11,223 nt of DNA from an uncultured bacterium (GCA_903959355.1 CAJBWJ010000023.1:1-11223); one strand, 5' to 3'. Shown: positions 1-5,750, numbered from the stretch's first letter. Numbers and translations are program-made. The notes: generated from the sequence alone by a model not told the origin.

Positions 1-230
1 ACTTTTTTCTCACCTTTGTTTCTGGTGACTTCAATTTTTTCAGTGTTAATCAAAACGACATAATCACCGCCATCAACATTTGGAGTGTAGGTGACTTTGT
101 CTTTACCAATTAATTTTTCTGCTATTTCAGTAGCTAATCTACCAAGCACTTTGCCAGTAGCATCATATAACAACCAATCTCTTTGAATTTCTTCTGTCTT
201 TTGACTAAAAGTTTTAAATTTTTGAAACAT
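1..230 (-). CDS. rplM: Large-subunit ribosomal protein L13, N-terminal part (cut by window edge)
   Basis: L13 is an early-assembling large-subunit protein that binds 23S rRNA. Translation from the ATG at 230-228 gives 76 residues before the edge, about half of the usual ~142. The family signature is plain: RDWLLYDATGKVLGRLATEI at about 17-36, then YTPNVDGGDYVVLINTEKI at about 48-66, aligning without gaps to E. coli L13. The start overlaps the rplQ stop as TAATG, and a good Shine-Dalgarno (AGAGGAGA) lies in the last codons of rplQ, so the two are probably translationally coupled. L13 next to L17 is common in bacteria, and rpsI (S9) would be expected next, outside the window. The gene is truncated only by the window. 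Confidence 0.96.
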   Translation of the reverse strand, partial: MFQKFKTFSQKTEEIQRDWLLYDATGKVLGRLATEIAEKLIGKDKVTYTPNVDGGDYVVLINTEKIEVTRNKGEKK

Positions 231-766
231 TATTTGGTCTCCTCTGATTTCTTAGCTTTTTTGACAGGAGCTTTTTTAGCAACTGGCTTAATAGCTTCCT
301 TGACTTCGATTTTCTTGGTAGCTACTTTTTTAACTGGAGCTTTTACTTCTTTTTTGGTTTCTTCTTTAGCATCAGCAACTTTTTCTTTTTTCAAAGAAGT
401 TAGTTTATTATCTCCGATTAAAAGAGATAATTTGAAAAGAACTGTACCATCACCGCGTCTAGCAGCAATTTTTTCTAAAGTAGAAAAACCAGATTTTTTC
501 TCTCCAAACATTGGAGCGATTTTATCTACTAAAGCATTAACAACATCTCTTCTACCGAAAGATCTGTGAAGATCTCTACGAGCAGTTAGAGTGTTTTTTT
601 GAGCAGTAGAAATCATTTTATCTGCTAATCTCTTAACTTCTTTTGTTCTAGCTTCACTAGTTTTGATTTGACCGTGTTCAAAAAGATCACGCAATAGATT
701 CTTCAACAAAGCCTTACGACTTGAAGCGTCTCTATTGAAATGTTTAGCTTTTACTCTGTGTTTCAT
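230..766 (-). CDS. rplQ: Large-subunit ribosomal protein L17 with long basic C-terminal tail
   Basis: L17 sits near the exit region of the 50S subunit. Residues 1 to about 118 match the family: the start MKHRVKAKHFNRD, SSRKALLKNL at 15-24, TSEARTKEVKRLADKMI at about 36-52, and RRGDGTVLFKL at 103-113. The protein has 178 residues against 127 in E. coli. The excess is a tail from about 119 on, made almost only of K, A, E, V and P with repeated VKK/AKK/APVKK units. It looks disordered or helical and may contact rRNA. The gene lies 19 nt after rpoA, the canonical end of the alpha operon, and its stop overlaps the rplM start. The core assignment is secure; the role of the tail is unknown. Confidence 0.97.
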   Translation of the reverse strand: MKHRVKAKHFNRDASSRKALLKNLLRDLFEHGQIKTSEARTKEVKRLADKMISTAQKNTLTARRDLHRSFGRRDVVNALVDKIAPMFGEKKSGFSTLEKIAARRGDGTVLFKLSLLIGDNKLTSLKKEKVADAKEETKKEVKAPVKKVATKKIEVKEAIKPVAKKAPVKKAKKSEETK

Positions 767-785
767 ATTCTACTTTCAAGAAATT

Positions 786-1730
786 TTAGTCAGTTAAGAC
801 AACTCCTTTTTTACCAAGAGCTTCTTCAATGAGGTCAATACTCTTACCACCTAAATTTTTAACTCTAGAAATTTCATCTTTTGGTGATCTGGTTAGATCA
901 GCAACTGTCTCAAAACCACCTTTACGAAGAGCATTGGCAATTCTGGTTGGAAGATCGAGTTCTTCTACAGTTAATTTCATGGTCTCAATTTCTTCTGGAC
1001 TCATGCTGGTTAACTCTTCTTTTACTTCTTTAACAACTGGGTTAACGATTTGACTGAATTGTTTGATTAAAACTTCAGCAGCTTGTTTGACAGCAGCTAA
1101 AGGAGAAATTGTGCCATCAGTTTCGATATCGAAAACAATTTTATCGAAGTCAGTACGACGACCAACACGAGTTGCTTCAACTTTGTAAGAAACTTTGATA
1201 ACTGGTGAAAAAAGAGCATCAATAGAAATTTGACCAACAGCTTCGCTTTCAGTTTCAGAAGCTAATTTATAGCCAACTCCAGATTCAACAACCATTTCAA
1301 TACTTAAGTTTTTACCTTTAGCTAGAGTAGAAATGTATAAATCTTTGTTAACTACTTCAAAACCAGCTTCACATTCGATGTCAGCTGCAGTAACTTCCTT
1401 GGCACCTTTAACGTTTAAACGCAAAATTCCAGGCTCACTACCTTCAGCTTTGATACGAAGTTGTTTTAAATTTAAAATCAATTCGACCACATCCTCAGTC
1501 ATTCCTTCAAAAGAAGTGAATTGATGAGTTACACCATCAATGGTTACTTTAGTGATAGCTGTACCTGGTAAGGAGGTTAATAATACCCTACGCAAAGCAT
1601 TGCCTAGAGTGTGACCATAACCACTTTCCAAAGCTTCAATTACTATATTGGAGCGAGTTTCACTTGCTTCCAATTCAACTACTGTAAAGTTTGGATTCAT
1701 GACTTCGTAATCTTTGATTGTTTTTAACAT
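786..1730 (-). CDS. rpoA: DNA-directed RNA polymerase subunit alpha
   Basis: Alpha forms the dimer that nucleates RNA polymerase assembly. I start it at ATG 1730 (314 residues; E. coli 329) because AAAGG stands five bases upstream. The reading frame stays open to a TTG at 1757, which would add nine residues (MERDETKEN) but has no Shine-Dalgarno. The N-terminal domain shows GHTLGNALRR at 39-48, the assembly signature, and RRTDFDKIVFDIETDGTISP at 191-210. A linker rich in V/E/S follows at about 231-250. The C-terminal domain at about 250-314 has the helix-hairpin-helix region with LPTRIANAL, whose Arg263 aligns with E. coli R265 (UP-element contact), and KNLGGKSIDLIEEAL at 291-305. A working alpha-CTD is therefore likely. 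It lies in its usual place between rpsD and rplQ. Confidence 0.97.
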   Translation of the reverse strand: MLKTIKDYEVMNPNFTVVELEASETRSNIVIEALESGYGHTLGNALRRVLLTSLPGTAITKVTIDGVTHQFTSFEGMTEDVVELILNLKQLRIKAEGSEPGILRLNVKGAKEVTAADIECEAGFEVVNKDLYISTLAKGKNLSIEMVVESGVGYKLASETESEAVGQISIDALFSPVIKVSYKVEATRVGRRTDFDKIVFDIETDGTISPLAAVKQAAEVLIKQFSQIVNPVVKEVKEELTSMSPEEIETMKLTVEELDLPTRIANALRKGGFETVADLTRSPKDEISRVKNLGGKSIDLIEEALGKKGVVLTD

Positions 1731-1735
1731 ATTTT

Positions 1736-1740
1736 CCTTT
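1736..1740 (-). promoter_or_regulatory. Ribosome binding site deciding the rpoA start
   Basis: AAAGG followed by five bases (AAAAT) precedes the ATG at 1730-1728. The alternative TTG at 1757 has only CATTTGGAG-like sequence overlapping it and no correctly spaced purine tract, so the ATG is preferred. Confidence 0.6.
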
Positions 1741-1750
1741 GTTTCATCTC

Positions 1751-1764
1751 TCTCCAAATGGAGA
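1751..1764 (-). repeat. Short inverted repeat in the rpsD-rpoA gap
   Basis: TCTCC-ATTT-GGAGA forms a perfect 5-bp stem with a 4-nt loop, between the rpsD stop at 1787 and the rpoA ATG at 1730. It has no following U-tract, so it is not an intrinsic terminator. It may be a processing or translation-modulating hairpin, or chance in a 56-nt spacer. Confidence 0.35.
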
Positions 1765-1786
1765 AATCCGTTTCCGTAATTTTTAA

Positions 1787-2392
1787 TTATCTATTGTAAT
1801 ATTCGACGATTAATTGTTCGTCAACTTTTTCTACGATATCTTCTCTACCTGGTAATTTAGCAATGTGAGCAGCACCATTTTTAGCTTCCAACCAAGCTGG
1901 CAATGTAGCATCTTGTTTCATAGCTTCCATAACTACTGGAATCTTGGCAGTTTTTGGTTTCATAGCCAAAATGTCACCGACACTTACTTGATATGAAGGA
2001 ATATTCATTCTTTTACCATTAACAGTGAAGTGATCATGATTGACTAATTGTCTGGCAGAAGCTCTAGTAGGAGCCCAACCTAAACGGTAAACAACATTAT
2101 CAAATCTTCTCTCCAAAGAACTCAACATGGCAGTACCGGTAGCAGCTGGATTTTTACTAGCTTCTTCGTAAACTGCTTTTAATTGTTTCTCAAGAATACC
2201 GTAAATATATTTTAGCTTTTGTTTTTCTTTAAGTTGAACACCGTAGTTAGAAAGCTTACGACGACCCTTAGCACCATGTTGGCCAGGTCTGTTAGCTAAT
2301 CTACGAGCAGTTTTAAGAGCGTTGGTCTTAAGACCTAGATCTTCACCGATCTGTCTCTGTAGTCTTTGTTTTGGGCCAATATATCTTGCCAT
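1787..2392 (-). CDS. rpsD: Small-subunit ribosomal protein S4, zinc-free type
   Basis: S4 is a primary 16S rRNA binder that starts assembly of the 30S body and helps decoding fidelity. In some bacteria it also represses its own operon. It has 201 residues (E. coli 206). The N-terminal part has the basic NRPGQHGAKGRRKLSNYG region at about 34-51. The S4 RNA-binding domain starts with LERRFDNVVYRLGWAPTRAS at about 93-112, followed by ARQLVNHDHFTVNGKR at 113-128. No N-terminal CxxC pairs are present, so this is the zinc-free form. The start ATG follows the rpsK stop by one base (TAATATG). S4 is the candidate autoregulator if the structured leader upstream of rpmJ is a control site; that link is inference only. 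Confidence 0.97.
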   Translation of the reverse strand: MARYIGPKQRLQRQIGEDLGLKTNALKTARRLANRPGQHGAKGRRKLSNYGVQLKEKQKLKYIYGILEKQLKAVYEEASKNPAATGTAMLSSLERRFDNVVYRLGWAPTRASARQLVNHDHFTVNGKRMNIPSYQVSVGDILAMKPKTAKIPVVMEAMKQDATLPAWLEAKNGAAHIAKLPGREDIVEKVDEQLIVEYYNR

Positions 2393-2393
2393 A

Positions 2394-2783
2394 TTAGTGT
2401 CTAGCCTTTCTTGGTCTAGTGCCGTTATGAGGCACTGGAGTGAGGTCAGCGATCATAGAAACTCTGATACCCTGAGCACGAAGTACTCTGAGAGCAACAT
2501 CTCTTCCAGGACCTGGACCTTTAATGAACACATCCATTTTGCTCATGCCATAATTTTTGGCTTTGTTGATTGCATTTTCTAAAGCAACAGTAGCTGCATA
2601 AGGAGTAGATTTACGAGAACCAGAAAAACCAGCTTCGCCGGTACTTGACCAGCATAAAACTGCACCCTGTTCATCGGTAATACTCACTAAAGTGTTGTTG
2701 AAAGTAGCACTGACGTACAATCTTCCAGAAGGAACGACGCGGCTTATTTTCTTGGTTTGATTTTTCTTAATTTGTTTGGCCAT
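2394..2783 (-). CDS. rpsK: Small-subunit ribosomal protein S11
   Basis: S11 lies on the 30S platform and helps form the mRNA channel near the Shine-Dalgarno helix. The length of 129 residues equals that of E. coli. Conserved stretches are SATFNNTLVSITDEQGAVL at about 25-43, GSRKSTPYAA at 55-64, the glycine-rich KGPGPGRD at 88-95, and the C-terminal DLTPVPHNGTRPRK at 113-126. The usual HNGC is HNGT here. No clear Shine-Dalgarno precedes the ATG (AGCTAATGATCT), so coupling to rpsM, 15 nt upstream, may matter. Its place between rpsM and rpsD is canonical. Confidence 0.97.
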   Translation of the reverse strand: MAKQIKKNQTKKISRVVPSGRLYVSATFNNTLVSITDEQGAVLCWSSTGEAGFSGSRKSTPYAATVALENAINKAKNYGMSKMDVFIKGPGPGRDVALRVLRAQGIRVSMIADLTPVPHNGTRPRKARH

Positions 2784-2798
2784 AGATCATTAGCTTAA

Positions 2799-3206
2799 TT
2801 ACTTAGTACTTTTTGCTGGTTCAACCTTTGCAGTGGCGGCCTCTTTACTTAGAGCACCGATAGTTTTCTTAGCACCTCTCTTGGTACGAGCATTAGACTT
2901 GGTTCTTTGACCTCTGACTGGTAAACCAGCCATATGACGCAAACCGCGGTAAGCATGAATTCTTTTCAAACGAGAAATATTATCACTAATTTCTCTTCTA
3001 AGATCACCTTCGATCATGATCTGATCTAAAGCAGCCTGGATTCTATTGATTTCTTCAGAATTTAATTCGTTAGATCTCTTATCAGGATTAATTTTAGTTT
3101 TTTTGATGATGTCATTAGCTATTTTTGGACCTACACCAAAAATATAGCGTAGTGCGTAAGGCACTTTTTTATGATCTGGTAAATCTTGACCTGCAATACG
3201 TGGCAT
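2799..3206 (-). CDS. rpsM: Small-subunit ribosomal protein S13
   Basis: S13 sits in the 30S head and makes bridges to the 50S subunit and contacts with P-site tRNA. It is 135 residues (E. coli 118). The N-terminus MPRIAGQDLP, the helix-two-turn-helix motif IFGVGPKIANDI at 22-33, and the C-terminal RGLRHMAGLPVRGQRTKSNA at about 87-106 identify the family. The final ~18 residues are an A/K-rich tail longer than usual. The start at 3206 lies three bases after the rpmJ stop, and AAGGA made by the last rpmJ codons gives a well-placed ribosome binding site. It is the first large gene of the alpha block. Confidence 0.97.
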   Translation of the reverse strand: MPRIAGQDLPDHKKVPYALRYIFGVGPKIANDIIKKTKINPDKRSNELNSEEINRIQAALDQIMIEGDLRREISDNISRLKRIHAYRGLRHMAGLPVRGQRTKSNARTKRGAKKTIGALSKEAATAKVEPAKSTK

Positions 3207-3209
3207 ATA

Positions 3210-3323
3210 TTATCCTTGACGTTGTTTGTGCTTAGGATTAGTACAGATAACGTACAGGTTTCCCTTGCGTTTCACAAACTTGCAACTAATGCACATTTTC
3301 TTTAATGATGCTTTTACTTTCAT
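3210..3323 (-). CDS. rpmJ: Large-subunit ribosomal protein L36 (zinc-binding form)
   Basis: L36 is the smallest 50S protein. The gene encodes 37 residues (usual 37-38), found by translating the infA-rpsM gap on the minus strand. It reads MKVKASLKKMCISCKFVKRK at 1-20 and ends VICTNPKHKQRQG, aligning end to end with bacterial L36. Zinc ligands Cys11, Cys14, Cys27 and His32 (CxxC...C...H) are all present, so this is the zinc-retaining paralogue type. The ATG has no Shine-Dalgarno upstream (TTGTTATTATT), unlike most neighbours. A structured element and a promoter-like sequence lie directly upstream. Its position between infA and rpsM is the normal one. Confidence 0.95.
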   Translation of the reverse strand: MKVKASLKKMCISCKFVKRKGNLYVICTNPKHKQRQG

Positions 3324-3340
3324 AATAATAACAATAGTCT

Positions 3341-3384
3341 CGCAATATACCTCATAAAAGCAACTTTTTAAAGAGGCAATTGCG
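3341..3384 (-). promoter_or_regulatory. Long stem-loop between infA and rpmJ (putative alpha-operon leader element)
   Basis: In the transcript the arm 3384-3373 (CGCAAUUGCCUC) pairs with 3353-3341 (GAGGUAUAUUGCG). This gives 12 bp, including one G-U, interrupted only by a bulged U at 3347. Inside it, AAAAG at 3368-3364 pairs with CUUUU at 3360-3356 around a UUG loop. No U-tract follows, which argues against an intrinsic terminator. It lies 18 nt before the rpmJ start, where a ribosomal-protein (for example S4) feedback site or an RNase processing site would be plausible; neither is proven. It overlaps the promoter-like hexamers described separately. Confidence 0.55.
3344..3372 (-). promoter_or_regulatory. 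Putative sigma-70-type promoter for rpmJ and the alpha genes
   Basis: A -35-like TTTAAA (3372-3367; 4 of 6 to consensus) and a -10-like TATATT (3349-3344; 5 of 6) are separated by 17 bases. The predicted start near 3337 would leave only about 14 nt before the rpmJ ATG, which lacks a Shine-Dalgarno. The -10 lies inside the right arm of the stem-loop. Matches of this quality occur by chance in AT-rich DNA, so it is a candidate only. Confidence 0.35.
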
Positions 3385-3414
3385 CTTATTAAACCCTACT
3401 TTCGTGGATTTATT

Positions 3415-3738
3415 TTATACTTTTTCTTTACTACTTCTGTACGTCACTTTGCATTTGGCTAAATCGTATTTAGAGACATAACCCTTCACATAGTCACCAG
3501 GCATCACTCTAATACGATAAAGACGCATTTTACCAGCCAAAGTACCAAGTAATATCTTGCCGATCATTTGCTGTGCCATTGATTCAGTAACCTTAATTCT
3601 GAACATAGTATTTGGCAAACAATCTAGCACTTCACCAACAATTTCAAAGCGATCGGTCTGACTATCAGCGCTGTGAAGCGTGAAATCTACCTGTCGCTTA
3701 ACCTTTGAACTTCGCTTATGATCCTGTACTTTACCCAT
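3415..3738 (-). CDS. infA: Translation initiation factor IF-1, long variant
   Basis: IF-1 is an OB-fold protein that blocks the A site of the 30S subunit during initiation. The core is clear: VGEVLDCLPNTMFRIKV at 34-50, GKMR followed by RIRVMPGDYVKGYVSKYDLAKCKVTYR. It has 107 residues against about 72 in E. coli. The N-terminus carries about 31 extra, mostly basic residues (MGKVQDHKRSSKVKRQ...), and about seven extra residues lie between MFR and GKMR in the OB barrel. No ATG, GTG or TTG codon occurs between Met1 and residue 37, which is already in the first beta strand, so the extension is not a start-calling artefact. No Shine-Dalgarno is visible. The gene has its own promoter-like upstream region. 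Map, which often precedes infA, is absent. Confidence 0.9.
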   Translation of the reverse strand: MGKVQDHKRSSKVKRQVDFTLHSADSQTDRFEIVGEVLDCLPNTMFRIKVTESMAQQMIGKILLGTLAGKMRLYRIRVMPGDYVKGYVSKYDLAKCKVTYRSSKEKV

Positions 3739-3741
3739 AAA

Positions 3742-3791
3742 ATTATTTTTTCAAAGTAACCGCAATATTATACCAGATTTGAAAAAATAAT
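3742..3791. repeat. Perfect 14-bp inverted repeat flanking the infA promoter
   Basis: The arm 3742-3755 (ATTATTTTTTCAAA) and the arm 3778-3791 (TTTGAAAAAATAAT) are exact reverse complements separated by 22 bases. The central segment holds the extended -10 at 3775-3767. In DNA this geometry resembles a dyad operator; in read-through RNA it could form an AU-rich hairpin ending three bases before the infA ATG. No element of this kind is known to me at this place. Confidence 0.6.
3767..3775 (-). promoter_or_regulatory. Extended -10 promoter upstream of infA
   Basis: TGGTATAAT is an exact TGn extended -10 joined to the consensus TATAAT. No convincing -35 is seen 16-18 bases upstream, which is acceptable for extended -10 promoters. 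Transcription would start near 3761, leaving a leader of about 22 nt before the infA ATG at 3738. It lies in the 84-nt adk-infA gap, one of the two largest gaps in the window, and within the inverted repeat. Confidence 0.6.
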
Positions 3792-3822
3792 CATCTACAA
3801 AGGAAAAAAGTCAGAAACTAAC

Positions 3823-4383
3823 CTATTTCTTTGAACTAATATCTTCAATTTTATCAACAATCTGTTCAAAAACTTCTTCAACGCTCTTTTCTCCATCAAC
3901 TACTGCCAAATGCTTACGCTCAGCGTAGTAATCAAGAACTTTAGAAGTTTTTTCATGAAAAAGATCGATTCTCTTACGAATGGCCTGTAGAGTTTCGTCT
4001 TCACGATCGCTCACTCTACCAGAAATTCTCCAGAGAGCTTCTTTGTCAGAAACATCAATCAAAATAGTAATTTCTTCACCTTTGGTAAATTGTTGAAAAG
4101 CTTCAGCCTGTGGAACTGTACGAGGAAAACCATCAAGAATGAAACCATTTTTATACTCATCTTTTTGCAAATATTCCATCACAATGTCAACAGTTTTATC
4201 ATCAGGAATTAAATAACCAGCATTAAGAGTTTCTTTCAAAAAACGACCTAATGAAGTTTTTTCTTTGGCCATTTCACGAAAAACATGACCAGAAGATAAA
4301 TAAGGAATGTTAAATTTTTCTGATAAAAGGTTTCCTTGGGTAGACTTGCCAGCTCCCTGAATACCCACCAAGACTAATTGCAT
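3823..4383 (-). CDS. adk: Adenylate kinase-type nucleoside monophosphate kinase, short-LID form
   Basis: The enzyme is expected to interconvert ATP and AMP with two ADP in the cytoplasm. It has 186 residues (E. coli 214). The P-loop GIQGAGKST spans 7-15, the NMP-site Arg36 lies in SSGHVFRE, and FILDGFPRTVPQAE at 81-94 supplies Asp84, Arg88 and Gln92 at the same numbers as E. coli. The LID is reduced to RISGRVSDREDE at 119-130, without the ~27-residue insert or zinc cysteines. Position 33, Asp in the usual STGD, is His here, and Thr31 is Ser, so the NMP specificity is less certain than the fold. It follows secY as in many spc operons, with AAAGG four bases before the ATG. A UMP/CMP kinase-like preference cannot be excluded. 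Confidence 0.9.
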   Translation of the reverse strand: MQLVLVGIQGAGKSTQGNLLSEKFNIPYLSSGHVFREMAKEKTSLGRFLKETLNAGYLIPDDKTVDIVMEYLQKDEYKNGFILDGFPRTVPQAEAFQQFTKGEEITILIDVSDKEALWRISGRVSDREDETLQAIRKRIDLFHEKTSKVLDYYAERKHLAVVDGEKSVEEVFEQIVDKIEDISSKK

Positions 4384-4413
4384 TCTACCTTTCTGCTAAT
4401 TAAATCTAATAAG

Positions 4414-5700
4414 TTAGGAATATTTTTCATAATTTTCGCTTAAAAGTTGAGAATTAATTTGTTTAGAAGTTTCTAAAATTACTGAGACTACAATTAAAAT
4501 ACTTGTTCCACCAACAGCTAAAGATTGAATGCCAGTCATAACTTGAGCGATTGAAGGCAAAATAGCAATGGAAGCTAAGAAAATAGCACCAGCAAAAGTA
4601 ATTCTTGTAACTACGAATTCTAAAAATTTTCTAGTAGGACTGCCTGGTCTTATACCAGGAATAAAAGCACCGCTCTTTTTGAGCTCGTCAGAAATATCTT
4701 GAGCATTGAAGAAAATAATGGCTGAAAAATAACTAAAGATGAAAACTAAAACAAAATAACTAATTAAATAAATAGAAGAAGTTGGTGAAAAATAAACTGT
4801 AATTTTTTCTCCAATACCAACCAACATTTGGTTTTTAGCTAAAATTAATAATCTGCCAATAAAAGCTGGCAGCATCATTAAAGAAACTGCAAAAATAATA
4901 GGCATCACTCCGGCAACATTAACCTTAATAGGCAAGTGGGTTTGTTGACCACCGAATTGTTTACCGCCTCTAATTCTTTTGGCATATTGAATTGGAATTT
5001 TACGTGAAGCTTCATTCATGAAGACAACCGTCCAAATTACACCAATAAGTAAAGCCAAAATTACCAAAAGTGAAGTTAAATTGATGGTGTCTGCTAAAGT
5101 GAAAAGTGAAGCGACACTAGATGGGATCTGACTAATTATTCCAGCTAGCAAAATCATGGAAATACCATTGCCAATACCTTTTTCATTAATTAATTCACCA
5201 AGCCACATCATGATCATGGCTCCAGCAACTAAAGTAGAAGTAACAACAATCATATTTGATAAACCAGCATTAACAAGTAAATTTTGTGAATTGAGCAAAG
5301 CAATTACTGAAATTGCCTGAGCTACAGCGATTGGCACAGACATCATACGCATATATTGATTAAGTTTAGCTCTACTAGCTTCACCTTCTTTTTGCATTTC
5401 TTTGATCTTTGGAAAGACCATGCCAAGCAATTGCATAATGATGGAAGCAGTAATATAAGGATTAATACCAACTGCGACCACAGAAAGATTGGCGAGAGTG
5501 CCACCGGAAAAAATATTTAGAAAATTTAAAAATTGATTAGAATTAAATAAAAATTCTAGCTGAGATAAATCTACAGCTGGAACAGGAATATGAGCGAGAA
5601 TTCTGGTTAAAGCGAAAATTGCTAGGGTAAATAAGAGCTTGTTTTTAAGCTTTGGGTTTGAAAAGACAGCTTGAATTTTAGTTAAAAATTTTTCTATCAC
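4414..5700 (-). CDS. secY: Preprotein translocase subunit SecY
   Basis: SecY is the membrane channel of the Sec translocon. It has 428 residues (E. coli 443) with about ten hydrophobic helices. Conserved landmarks in order are the first helix ending AHIPVPAV at 36-43, the plug and TM2a-b region FSGGTLANLSVVAVGINPYI at 64-83, WLGELINEKGIGNGISMIL at 166-184, the cytosolic loop EASRKIPIQYAKRIRGG at 230-246, LPIKVNVAGVMPIIFA at 256-271, the C5-loop region KKSGAFIPGIRPGSPT at 341-356, and VGGTSILIVVSVILET at 396-411. The start is GTG at 5700; no ATG lies upstream in frame before a stop (TAA), and the next in-frame ATG would remove several helices. Its place after rplO and before adk is the classical spc order. 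Confidence 0.96.
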   Translation of the reverse strand: MIEKFLTKIQAVFSNPKLKNKLLFTLAIFALTRILAHIPVPAVDLSQLEFLFNSNQFLNFLNIFSGGTLANLSVVAVGINPYITASIIMQLLGMVFPKIKEMQKEGEASRAKLNQYMRMMSVPIAVAQAISVIALLNSQNLLVNAGLSNMIVVTSTLVAGAMIMMWLGELINEKGIGNGISMILLAGIISQIPSSVASLFTLADTINLTSLLVILALLIGVIWTVVFMNEASRKIPIQYAKRIRGGKQFGGQQTHLPIKVNVAGVMPIIFAVSLMMLPAFIGRLLILAKNQMLVGIGEKITVYFSPTSSIYLISYFVLVFIFSYFSAIIFFNAQDISDELKKSGAFIPGIRPGSPTRKFLEFVVTRITFAGAIFLASIAILPSIAQVMTGIQSLAVGGTSILIVVSVILETSKQINSQLLSENYEKYS

Positions 5701-5705
5701 CTCTG

Positions 5706-5721
5706 TATTAAGAAGTTAATA
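5706..5721 (-). repeat. Small hairpin just upstream of secY
   Basis: TATTAA-CTTC-TTAATA is a perfect 6-bp stem with a 4-nt loop, ending five bases before the GTG start of secY. All pairs are A-U, so it is weak; it may modulate access to the ribosome binding region or be chance. Confidence 0.3.
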
Positions 5722-5750
5722 TTCTAAGCTAAAGATGACCGAAAACGCAA
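5721..5750 (-). promoter_or_regulatory. Weak candidate promoter in the rplO-secY gap
   Basis: TTGCGT (5750-5745; 3 of 6 to the -35 consensus) and TAGAAT (5726-5721; 5 of 6 to the -10) are 18 bases apart in the 58-nt gap. A separate start for secY-adk would be sensible, but the -35 match is poor. Confidence 0.22.

Noticed and set aside
183..569. 128-residue plus-strand reading frame rich in F, L and S
   Set aside because: It is antisense to the K/A/E-rich rplQ tail and rplM; complement of lysine and glutamate codons gives F and L runs. No promoter or ribosome binding site.
1731..1757. N-terminal extension of RpoA from TTG 1757
   Set aside because: No Shine-Dalgarno precedes the TTG, while a well-spaced AAAGG precedes ATG 1730, and the added MERDETKEN has no match to the family.
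3804..3830. Possible intrinsic terminator after adk: AGAAAU/GUUUCU hairpin followed by a U6 run
   Set aside because: The stem has six pairs, nearly all A-U with a G-U, and overlaps the adk stop codon. It would be too weak for a convincing terminator, although some transcription stop here would fit the promoter downstream.
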